Of a stretch of DNA of 64,000 nt, positions 55,792 to 64,000 are shown piece after piece. The notes below the pieces were generated by a model. That model saw only the letters and a list, made by a program, of their open reading frames with translations. It was not told the DNA's origin and did no database searches. Location: NCBI GenBank assembly GCA_030267565.1, contig BRXU01000029.1:124001-188000 (forward strand), in the 5' to 3' direction. The DNA comes from Pleodorina starrii (Eukaryota > Chlorophyta > Chlorophyceae > Chlamydomonadales > Volvocaceae). The translations under genes and the position numbers were made by a program. Positions within the stretch are counted from its first letter, which is position 1. Each line of letters begins with the position of its first letter.

Positions 55792-55865
55792 TGCTGACAT
55801 CCAGATTCGAACTGGAGACCTCCCGCTTACTAAACGGGTGCTCTATCCAACTGAGCTATGCCAGC
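55792..55865 (-). tRNA. trnT(AGU): tRNA-Thr(AGU), array copy 47, consensus sequence
   Basis: Consensus cloverleaf; long-form unit. Its TATA-like upstream block has one change (plus strand CATACTATGCTG), shared with copy 48. Confidence 0.92.
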
Positions 55866-56422
55866 ACATTTCACCTCACACATCGACATATCCAGGTACG
55901 GCATACTATGCTGTAAACTACCTACCTCGTTTCCCCTGCACACTACGTAGCTGCATCGGTGTAGGGCATCTGCGGATGGATGCATTGCTGTTGTGGTTGA
56001 TTGTTGCCCTGAGGATCACATAATGAAGAGCAAGCAGAGCCAGCAGCAGGCCAGCTGGCCGTGCAGTGCAGTATACCGGCAGTAGAGATGAGCAGGGCAA
56101 AAGGGAAAGCATGCCCAGGCTAGCTAGACAGTGCACGTCACCCAGGCAGGAACGTGATGGCGCAGGCGGCTGGAGGCTGAGAAACCAGCAGCAGCCATGC
56201 ATGTGGGTAAAAGCGGGGATACTATTGCTTCCACGTTGGTAATGATCCCCGGCGGGCAGCCCAGCCACACAGTTAGGTGCACGAATTATGCTGACAGCTG
56301 CTAGCTGCGTGTTTCCATGTCTATTAGAGTCCGTGACCTTATACTCCACTGCGATTACGGTGATGGTATAGAGGATGACGCACTCGCTTCTACTTGCACT
56401 TCCTGGACTCGTTTGACATATC

Positions 56423-56496
56423 TGCTGACATCCAGATTCGAACTGGAGACCTCCCGCTTACTAAACGGGTGCTCTATCCAACTGAGCTATGCCAGC
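56423..56496 (-). tRNA. trnT(AGU): tRNA-Thr(AGU), array copy 48, consensus sequence
   Basis: Consensus cloverleaf; shares the altered TATA-like upstream block of copy 47. Confidence 0.92.
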
Positions 56497-57054
56497 ACAT
56501 TTCACCTCACACATCGACATATCCAGGTACGGCATACTATGCTGTAAACTACCTACCTCGTTTCCCCTGCACACTACGTAGCTGCATCGGTGTAGGGCAT
56601 CTGCGGATGGATGCATTGCTGTTGTGGTTGATTGTTGCCCTGAGGATGACATAATGAAGAGCAAGCAGAGCCAGCAGCACGCCAGCTGGCCGTGCAGTGC
56701 AGTATACCGGTAGTAGAGATGAGCAGGGCAAAAGGGAAAGCATGCCCAGGCTAGCTAGACAGTGCACGTCACCCAGGCAGGAACGTGATGGCGCAGGCGG
56801 CTGGAGACTGAGAAACCAGCAGCAGCCATGCATGTGGGTAAAAAGCGGGGATACTATTGCTTCCACGTTGGTAATGATCCCCGGCGGGCAGCCCAGCCAC
56901 ACAGTTAGGTGCACGAATTATGCTGACAGCTGCTAGCTGCGTGTTTCCATGTCTCTTAGAGTCCGTGACCTTATACTCCACTACGATTACGGTTATGGTA
57001 TAGAGGATGACGCACTCGCTTATACTTGCGATTCCTGGACTCGTTTGATATAAC

Positions 57055-57128
57055 TGCTGACATCAAGATTCGAACTGGAGACCTCCCGCTTACTAAACGG
57101 GTGCTCTAACCAACTGAGCTATGCCAGC
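57055..57128 (-). tRNA. tRNA-Thr(AGU) copy 49, T-stem and D-loop variant
   Basis: The 3' T-stem strand reads CTTGA (one C-U mismatch) and a D-loop A is T. The AGT anticodon is intact. Confidence 0.75.
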
Positions 57129-57685
57129 ACATTTCACCTCACACATCGACATATCCAGGTACGGCATACTATACTGTAAACTACCTACCTCGTTTCCCCT
57201 GCACACTACGTAGCTGCATCGGTGTAGGGCATCTGCGGATGGATGCATTGCTGTTGTGGTTGATTGTTGCCCTGAGGATCACATAATGAAGAGCAAGCAG
57301 AGCCAGCAGCAGGCCAGCTGGCCGTGCAGTGCAGTATACCGGTAGTAGAGATGAGCAGGGCAAAAGGGAAAGCATGCCCAGGCTAGCTAGACAGTGCACG
57401 TCACCCAGGCAGGAACGTGATGGCGCAGGCGGCTGGAGGCTGAGAAACCAGCAGCAGCCATGCATGTGGGTAGAAGCGGGGATATTATTGCTTCCATGTT
57501 GGTAATGATCCCCGGCGGGCAGCCCAGCCACACAGTTAGGTGCACGAATTATGCTGACAGCTGCTAGCTGCGTGTTTCCATGTCTCTTAGAGTCCGTGAC
57601 CTTATACTCCACTACGATTACGGTTATGGTATAGAGGATGACGCACTCGCTTATACTTGCGATTCCTGGACTCGTTTGATATAAC

Positions 57686-57759
57686 TGCTAACATCCAGAT
57701 TCGAACTGGAGACCTCCCGCTTACTAAACGGGTGCTCTATCCAACTGAGCTATGCCAGC
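57686..57759 (-). tRNA. trnT(AGU): tRNA-Thr(AGU) copy 50, acceptor wobble variant
   Basis: Carries the same acceptor G-U wobble as copy 9; otherwise consensus. Confidence 0.87.
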
Positions 57760-58317
57760 ACATTCCACCTCACACATCGACATATCCAGGTACGGCATAC
57801 TATACTGTAAACTACCTACCTCGTTTCCCCTGCACACTACGTAGCTGCATCGGTGTAGGGCATCTGCGGATGGATGCATTGCTGTTGTGGTTGATTGTTG
57901 CCCTGAGGATCACATAATGAAGAGCAAGCAGAGCCAGCAGCAGGCCAGCTGGCCGTGCAGTGCAGTATACCGGCAGTAGAGATGAGCAGGGCAAAAGGGA
58001 AAGCATGCCCAGGCTAGCTAGACAGTGCACGTCACCCAGGCAGGAACGTGATGGCGCAGGCGGCTGGAGACTGAGAAACCAGCAGCAGCCATGCATGTGG
58101 GTAGAAGCGGGGATATTATTGCTTCCATGTTGGTAAATGATCCCCGGCGGGCAGCCCAGCCACACAGTTAGGTGCACGAATTATGCTGACAGCTGCTAGC
58201 TGCGTGTTTCCATGTCTCTTAGAGTCCGTGACCTTATACTCCACTGCGATTACGGTGATGGTATAGAGGATGACGCACTCGCTTCTACTTGCACTTCCTG
58301 GACTCGTTTGACATAAC

Positions 58318-58391
58318 TGCTGACATCCAGATTCGACCTGGAGATCTCCCGCTTACTAAACGGGTGCTCTATCCAACTGAGCTATGCCAGC
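58318..58391 (-). tRNA. tRNA-Thr(AGU) copy 51, T-loop variant (T54 to G)
   Basis: The T loop begins GTCGAAT and the variable loop has AGATC. The conserved T54 is lost; stems are intact. Confidence 0.74.
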
Positions 58392-58949
58392 ACATTCCAC
58401 CTCACACATCGACATATCCACGTACGGCATACTATACTGTAAACTACCTACCTCGTTTCCCCTGCACACTACGTAGCTGCATCGGTGTAGGGCATCTGCG
58501 GATGGATGCATTGCTGTTGTGGTTGATTGTTGCCCTGAGAATCACATGATGAAGAAGAAGCAGAGCCAGCAGCACGCCAGCTGGCCGTGCAGTGCAGTAT
58601 ACCGGTAGTAGAGATGAGCAGGGCAAAAGGGAAAGCATGCCCAGGCTAGCTAGACAGTGCACGTCACCCAGGCAGGAACGTGATGGCGCAGGCGGCTGGA
58701 GACTGAGAAACCAGCAGCAGCCATGCATGTGGGTAAAAAGCGGGGATACTATTGCTTCCACGTTGGTAATGATCCCCGGCGGGCAGCCCAGCCACACAGT
58801 TAGGTGCACGAATTATGCTGACAGCTGCTAGCTGCGTGTTTCCATGTCTCTTAGAGTCCGTGACCTTATACTCCACTGCGATTACGGTGATGGTATAGAG
58901 GATGACGCACTGGCTTATACTTGCGATTCCTGGACTCGTTTGACATAAC

Positions 58950-59023
58950 TGCTGACATCCAGATTCGAACTGGAGACCTCCCGCTTACTGAACGGGTGCT
59001 CTATCCAACTGAGCTATGCCAGC
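58950..59023 (-). tRNA. tRNA-Thr(AGU) copy 52, probably impaired (U33 to C)
   Basis: The anticodon loop reads TCAGTAA as in copy 5, but the T stem is intact here, so the U33 change is the only defect. Confidence 0.74.
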
Positions 59024-59581
59024 ACATTCCACCTCACACATCGACATATCCACGTACGGCATACTATACTGTAAACTACCTACCTCGTTTCCCCTGCACA
59101 CTACGTAGCTGCATCGGTGTAGGGCATCTGCGGATGGATGCATTGCTGTTGTGGTTGATTGTTGCCCTGAGAATCACATGATGAAGAAGAAGCAGAGCCA
59201 GCAGCACGCCAGCTGGCCGTGCAGTGCAGTATACCGGTAGTAGAGATGAGCAGGGCAAAAGGGAAAGCATGCCCAGGCTAGCTAGACAGTGCACGTCACC
59301 CAGGCAGGAACGTGATGGCGCAGGCGGCTGGAGACTGAGAAACCAGCAGCAGCCATGCATGTGGGTAAAAAGCGGGGATACTATTGCTTCCACGTTGGTA
59401 ATGATCCCCGGCGGGCAGCCCAGCCACACAGTTAGGTGCACGAATTATGCTGACAGCTGCTAGCTGCGTGTTTCCATGTCTCTTAGAGTCCGTGACCTTA
59501 TACTCCACTGCGATTACGGTGATGGTATAGAGGATGACGCACTCGCTTCTACTTGCACTTCCTGGACTCGTTTGACATAAC

Positions 59582-59655
59582 TGCTGACATCCAGATTCGA
59601 ACTGGAGACCTCCCGCTTACTAAACGGGTGCTCTATCCAACTGAGCTATGCCAGC
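59582..59655 (-). tRNA. trnT(AGU): tRNA-Thr(AGU), array copy 53, consensus sequence
   Basis: Consensus cloverleaf; long-form unit of 632 bp, with five A in the block that gives the downstream T run. Confidence 0.92.
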
Positions 59656-60213
59656 ACATTCCACCTCACACATCGACATATCCACGTACGGCATACTATA
59701 CTGTAAACTACCTACCTCGTTTCCCCTGCACACTACGTAGCTGCATCGGTGTAGGGCATCTGCGGATGGATGCATTGCTGTTGTGGTTGATTGTTGCCCT
59801 GAGGATCACATAATGAAGAGCAAGCAGAGCCAGCAGCACGCCAGCTGGCCGTGCAGTGCAGTATACCGGCAGTAGAGATGAGCAGGGCAAAAGGGAAAGC
59901 ATGCCCAGGCTAGCTAGACAGTGCACGTCACCCAGGCAGGAACGTGATGGCGCAGGCGGCTGGAGACTGAGAAACCAGCAGCAGCCATGCATGTGGGTAA
60001 AAAGCGGGGATACTATTGCTTCCACGTTGGTAATGATCCCCGGCGGGCAGCCCAGCCACACAGTTAGGTGCACGAATTATGCTGACAGCTGCTAGCTGCG
60101 TGTTTCCATGTCTATTAGAGTCCGTGACCTTATACTCCACTGCGATTACGGTGATGGTATAGAGGATGACGCACTCGCTTATACTTGCACTTCCTGGACT
60201 CGTTTGATATAAC

Positions 60214-60287
60214 TGCTGACATCCAGATTCGAACTGGAGATCTCCCGCTTACTAAACGGGTGCTCTATCCAACTGAGCTATGCCAGC
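60214..60287 (-). tRNA. trnT(AGU): tRNA-Thr(AGU) copy 54, variable-loop variant
   Basis: Only the AGATC variable-loop change seen in copy 40; otherwise consensus. Confidence 0.88.
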
Positions 60288-60845
60288 ACATTCCACCTCA
60301 CACATCGACATATCCAGGTACGGCATACTATACTGTAAACTACCTACCTCGTTTCCCCTGCACACTACGTAGCTGCATCGGTGTAGGGCATCTGCGGATG
60401 GATGCATTGCTGTTGTGGTTGATTGTTGCCCTGAGGATCACATAATGAAGAGCAAGCAGAGCCAGCAGCAGGCCAGCTGGCCGTGCAGTGCAGTATACCG
60501 GTAGTAGAGATGAGCAGGGCAAAAGGGAAAGCATGCCCAGGCTAGCTAGACAGTGCACGTCACCCAGGCAGGAACGTGATGGCGCAGGCGGCTGGAGACT
60601 GAGAAACCAGCAGCAGCCATGCATGTGGGTAAAAAGCGGGGATACTATTGCTTCCACGTTGGTAATGATCCCCGGCGGGCAGCCCAGCCACACAGTTAGG
60701 TGCACGAATTATGCTGACAGCTGCTAGCTGCGTGTTTCCATGTCTCTTAGAGTCCGTGACCTTATACTCCACTGCGATTACGGTGATGGTATAGAGGATG
60801 ACACAATCGCTTATACTTGCGCTTCCTGGACTCGTTTGACATATC

Positions 60846-60919
60846 TGCTGACATCCAGATTCGAACTGTAGACCTCCCGCTTACTAAACGGGTGCTCTAT
60901 CCAACTGTGCTATGCCAGC
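60846..60919 (-). tRNA. tRNA-Thr(AGU) copy 55, D-stem and T-stem mismatches
   Basis: The D stem has GCAC against GAGC (one A-A mismatch) and the T stem TACAG against CTGGA (one A-G mismatch). The A box is also altered. Possibly a pseudogene. Confidence 0.68.
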
Positions 60920-61476
60920 ACGTTCCACCTCACACATCGACATATCCACGTACGGCATACTATACTGTAAACTACCTACCTCGTTTCCCCTGCACACTAC
61001 GTAGCTGCATCGGTGTAGGGCATCTGCGGATGGATGCATTGCTGTTGTGGTTGATTGTTGCCCTGAGGATCACATAATGAAGAAGAAGCAGAGCCAGCAG
61101 CAGGTCAGCTGGCCGTGCAGTGCAGTATACCGGTAGTAGAGATGAGCCGGGCAAAAGGGAAAGCATGCCCAGGCTAGCTAGACAGTGCACGTCACCCAGG
61201 CAGGAACGTGATGGCGCAGGCGGCTGGAGACTGAGAAACCAGCAGCAGCCATGCATGTGGGTAAAAGCGGGGATATTATTGCTTCCATGTTGGTAATGAT
61301 CCCCGGCGGGCAGCCCAGCCACACAGTTAGGTGCACGAATTATGCTGACAGCTGCTAGCTGCGTGTTGCCATGTCTCTTAGTGTCCGTGACCTTATACTC
61401 CACTACGATTACGGTGATGGTATAGAGGATGACACAATCGCTTATACTTGCGCTTCCTGGACTCGTTTAACATATC

Positions 61477-61550
61477 TGCTGACATCCAGATTCGAACTGG
61501 AGACCTCCCGCTTACTAAACGGGTGCTCTATCCAACTGAGCTATGCCAGC
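61477..61550 (-). tRNA. trnT(AGU): tRNA-Thr(AGU), array copy 56, consensus sequence
   Basis: Consensus cloverleaf. The 5' flank reads ACGTGCTGG, with one change from ATGTGCTGG that is also present in copies 55 and 57. Confidence 0.92.
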
Positions 61551-62107
61551 ACGTTCCACCTCACACATCGACATATCCACGTACGGCATACTATACTGTA
61601 AACTACCTACCTCGTTTCCCCTGCACACTACGTAGCTGCATCGGTGTAGGGCATCTGCGGATGGATGCATTGCTGTTGTGGTTGATTGTTGCCCTGAGGA
61701 TCACATGATGAAGAAGAAGCAGAGCCAGCAGCAGGTCAGCTGGCCGTGCAGTGCAGTATACCGGTAGTAGAGATGAGCAGGGCAAAAGGGAAAGCATGCC
61801 CAGGCTAGCTAGACAGTGCACGTCACCCAGGCAGGAACGTGATGGCGCAGGCGGCTGGAGGCTGAGAAACCAGCAGCAGCCATGCATGTGGGTAAAAGCG
61901 GGGATATTATTGCTTCCATGTTGGTAATGATCCCCGGCGGGCAGCCCAGCCACACAGTTAGGTGCACGAATTATGCTGACAGCTGCTAGCTGCGTGTTGC
62001 CATGTCTCTTAGTGTCCGTGACCTTATACTCCACTACGATTACGGTGATGGTATAGAGGATGACACAATCGCTTATACTTGCGCTTCCTGGACTCGTATA
62101 ACATATC

Positions 62108-62181
62108 TGCTGACATTCAGATTCGAACTGGAGACCTCCCGCTTACTAAACGGGTGCTCTATCCAACTGAGCTATGCCAGC
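62108..62181 (-). tRNA. tRNA-Thr(AGU) copy 57, T-stem mismatch
   Basis: Last copy. The 3' T-stem strand reads CTGAA, giving one C-A mismatch at 50-64; otherwise consensus. The array breaks off 409 bp upstream of its 5' end. Confidence 0.8.
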
Positions 62182-62590
62182 ACGTTCCACCTCACACATC
62201 GACATATCCACGTACGGCATACTATACTGTAAACTACCTACCTCGTTTCCCCTGCACACTACGTAGCTGCATCGGTGTAGGGCATCTGCGGATGGATGCA
62301 TTGCTGTTGTGGTTGATTGTTGCCCTGAGGATCACATGATGAAGAAGAAGCAGAGCCAGCAGCAGGTCAGCTGGCCGTGCAGTGCAGTATACCGGTAGTA
62401 GAGATGAGCAGGGCAAAAGGGAAAGCATGCCCAGGCTAGCTAGACAGTGCACGTCACCCAGGCAGGAACGTGATGGCGCAGGCGGCTGGAGGCTGAGAAA
62501 CCAGCAGCAGCCATGCATGTGGGTAAAAGCGGGGATATTATTGCTTCCATGTTGGTAATGATCCCCGGCGGGCAGCCCAGCCACACAGTT

Positions 62591-62740
62591 TGGTACTCTA
62601 TCGGCTGACTTCCGCTAAAGCTGCTGAGTCAACCAAACAGGGCACGAAAAGTGGCCTGACGACGGACCATTTACACTGCAGACCGAAGAGAGAAAAAAGG
62701 AGGAGACACGGTTCTCAAGAAGAGATTTCGGCCTCCCACC
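62591..62740. other. Junction between the array and the recombinase element
   Basis: Unrelated sequence starts directly after CACACAGTT of the last array unit. It contains a purine-rich stretch (AGAGAGAAAAAAGGAGGAG) near 62688 and then the end of the recombinase frame. No terminal repeat was identified. Confidence 0.5.
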
Positions 62741-63781
62741 TCAGTGCTGGCCCATGCGGCGCGTCAGGCCGATTGCGCCATCCACCGTCCTCCGGTTGTA
62801 GAGCGCCACCATGCCCGGGGACAGCCACCGTCCGTGCGCTATGCGAAGCTCGGCAGGGACGCCGCAGTTCGCGGCGGCGCTGTTGCCGCCGATGCGCATG
62901 GAGTGTGGCGTTATGCGCTTGGTGATGCCCGCCGCCGCGCACAACTCCGCCAGGCGCGTCCGGAAAGCGCCATACGCCATGCTCCAAACGGGCTTGTCCG
63001 CGGACCCGACTACCTTTTGCAAGCGACCGCCCGTGGCGGTGTGTTGCACGGTGCGCAGTAGCGGCCCTACGTCCTCCTCTGGGTGCCGCGGCTCCCGGCG
63101 GTAGCCACCCTCCTGCAGCAGGCGGCCGACCAGGCCGACGGGGCAAGCCGGCCCATCCACGCGGCCCACGACCAGCCAGGCACCCTTCCAGAGCTGGTCG
63201 GTCTTCGACCTGGGAATGAACACTTCCAGGTGGGAGTCGGTTATCACCAGGAGGTCGCGATGCACGCAGACCTCCGCCAGCTCGTCAAAGCGCAGGAAAC
63301 CGAAAAACATGAGCGAGACGGCTGCGCACATCATGAGGTCGCGCAGAGGCGCTCCCGCCTTTGCGAAAACCCGTGCCAGCTTCCTAAGGTCGGCTCCCGT
63401 GAGGGCGTCCCGCGCGACGGGCTGGGGGACCAACTTTTTCGCGGCCAACTTGCGCACGGTCTGGCAGATGGGGTGAGAGGTCGGGGAGGTCGCCCCCGTG
63501 GCCGTGAAATGATGGTGGATGGCCGCGCTCGCTTGCCGCACCCGACCCTCACCGACCCCGTCGGCGGCCGCCGCCTTGTAGACCGTGAATAGGTAAAGTC
63601 CGACCACTGCCGCTGGGACATCGAAGACGGTCCCCGGCAGCTGATGGACGCGCCACCATGCAACGAAGGCGCGCCACTGAGGAACGTACAAGGCTGCCGA
63701 CTTCGGCGCCAAGACACCCGCCGCCTCCCGGACGAAGTCGCCGGCGAGAGTTTTCAGATCCTCGTTAGCGGTTGGGCGCAA
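62741..63781 (-). CDS. Tyrosine recombinase (DIRS/Crypton-type element integrase)
   Basis: A 346-codon frame with the catalytic set of the tyrosine recombinase family in order: R164 (in FFGFLRFDEL), K193 (in RSKTDQ), H293 and R296 (in PHSMRIGG), W319 at the usual second His/Trp position (HGRW) and nucleophile Y328 (in ALYNR). Residues about 1-120 form the helical core-binding domain, 125-340 the catalytic domain. Such enzymes cut and rejoin DNA through a 3'-phosphotyrosine bond and drive DIRS-like retrotransposons and Crypton transposons in eukaryotes. The frame has no clear ATG; it is open upstream to a stop near 63834, so the true start may lie in another exon or the gene may be frameshifted. 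It adjoins the end of the tRNA array, suggesting an element inserted there. Confidence 0.82.
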   Translation of the reverse strand: MRPTANEDLKTLAGDFVREAAGVLAPKSAALYVPQWRAFVAWWRVHQLPGTVFDVPAAVVGLYLFTVYKAAAADGVGEGRVRQASAAIHHHFTATGATSPTSHPICQTVRKLAAKKLVPQPVARDALTGADLRKLARVFAKAGAPLRDLMMCAAVSLMFFGFLRFDELAEVCVHRDLLVITDSHLEVFIPRSKTDQLWKGAWLVVGRVDGPACPVGLVGRLLQEGGYRREPRHPEEDVGPLLRTVQHTATGGRLQKVVGSADKPVWSMAYGAFRTRLAELCAAAGITKRITPHSMRIGGNSAAANCGVPAELRIAHGRWLSPGMVALYNRRTVDGAIGLTRRMGQH

Positions 63782-63804
63782 AGGGCCAAGCAGCGCGTCA
63801 GCCC

Positions 63805-64000
63805 TCAGTTGCGCCTCTGCGAGTTTGGAGCGGCAGAATCAGTGGGGACGTAGCAGCGGCGGGGCGACTCAGTGGTGAAATCGACAAGAAGGGCCATCAC
63901 AAGCCAGGACTTAGTGCCCTTTGGCAGCACCCTTTCCCCGGGGACCAGTGCTTGATCCGCCCGACCCAGCAGGCGCACGTCGTGCACGAAAGTGCGGAAA
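63805..64000 (-). CDS. Partial open frame upstream of the recombinase, unknown function
   Basis: The frame enters from beyond the window end and stops at 63805, overlapping the upstream extension of the recombinase frame in another phase. It includes the motifs LLGRADQALVPGERVLPKG and KSWLVMALLVDF. I do not recognise the family. It could be the upstream part of the same protein separated by a frameshift, or a neighbouring gene of the element. Confidence 0.4.
   Translation of the reverse strand, partial: FRTFVHDVRLLGRADQALVPGERVLPKGTKSWLVMALLVDFTTESPRRCYVPTDSAAPNSQRRN

Larger units (their letters stand above)
33299..62590 (-). repeat. tRNA-Thr tandem array, right segment (48 copies)
   Basis: Forty-eight units follow without interruption, with tRNA starts from 33363 to 62108 and spacings of 554 bp (short form) or 630-635 bp (long form). 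Subfamilies differ in small blocks, for example GAAGAAGAAGCAGAGCC against GAAGAGCAAGCAGAGCC upstream of the tRNA, and a fourth or fifth A in GGGTAAAAGCGG. The array stops abruptly at 62590 within a unit, where unrelated sequence begins. Confidence 0.96.

Noticed and set aside
26004..62590. Repeated open frames of 61-143 codons in each tRNA unit
   Set aside because: They run through the tRNA genes themselves or their complement, change phase with indels between units, and often lack ATG.
2488..62590. CRISPR-like or 5S rRNA array
   Set aside because: Units are 554-631 bp without variable spacers, and no 5S rRNA sequence is present; the conserved core is a tRNA.

Overview
This window is nuclear DNA of a eukaryote. 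The tRNA genes lack an encoded CCA end and carry internal A and B boxes. There are Ty3/gypsy chromovirus, CACTA-like and eukaryotic tyrosine-recombinase sequences, a candidate spliced gene end, and a short plant/green-algal type telomere-like tract (TTTAGGG/TTTTAGGG). GC-rich composition and this mix of elements would fit a green alga or a related protist, but the species cannot be fixed from the sequence. Almost none of the window is ordinary protein-coding DNA.

Layout. 1-1020: minus-strand 5' end of a candidate membrane transporter gene (two exons). 1021-2487: non-coding DNA with a telomere-like tract and a decayed fragment of the array unit. 2488-62590: one very large tandem array whose unit (631 bp long form, 554-562 bp short form) carries one tRNA-Thr(AGU) gene on the minus strand. 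I count 57 tRNA copies: 32 share one consensus sequence, 25 carry changes, a few of them clearly damaging. Two mobile elements interrupt the array. The first is a 21,339-bp CACTA-like insertion (4665-26003) with perfect 13-bp terminal inverted repeats and a 3-bp CAG target duplication. The second is a broken Ty3/gypsy chromovirus (29253-33298) with a 5-bp CGAAT duplication and a small inverted-repeat element inside it. Removing either insertion with one copy of its duplication restores the expected unit spacing (631 and 558 bp). The array ends abruptly at 62590 against DNA coding for a tyrosine recombinase (62741-63781, minus strand), probably another mobile element that runs off the window.

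Inside the CACTA-like element the cargo is mostly repeats: a 444-bp satellite (31 complete units plus a 708-bp leading unit, 5389-19928), a roughly 90-bp minisatellite in both orientations, a 0.92-kb direct duplication, and a 195-210-bp minisatellite. Short CTTCATGGC motifs cluster near both ends, as subterminal transposase-binding repeats do in CACTA elements. I recognise no transposase gene in it, so it looks non-autonomous.

How the parts relate. The array shows nested higher-order repeats (about 1,894, 2,370, 1,816 and 1,108 bp), the mark of recent unequal exchange. No oligo-T terminator lies within 134-211 nt downstream of the consensus tRNA genes. The many open frames in the satellite and in the tRNA unit are by-products of repeat sequence and are not annotated as genes.
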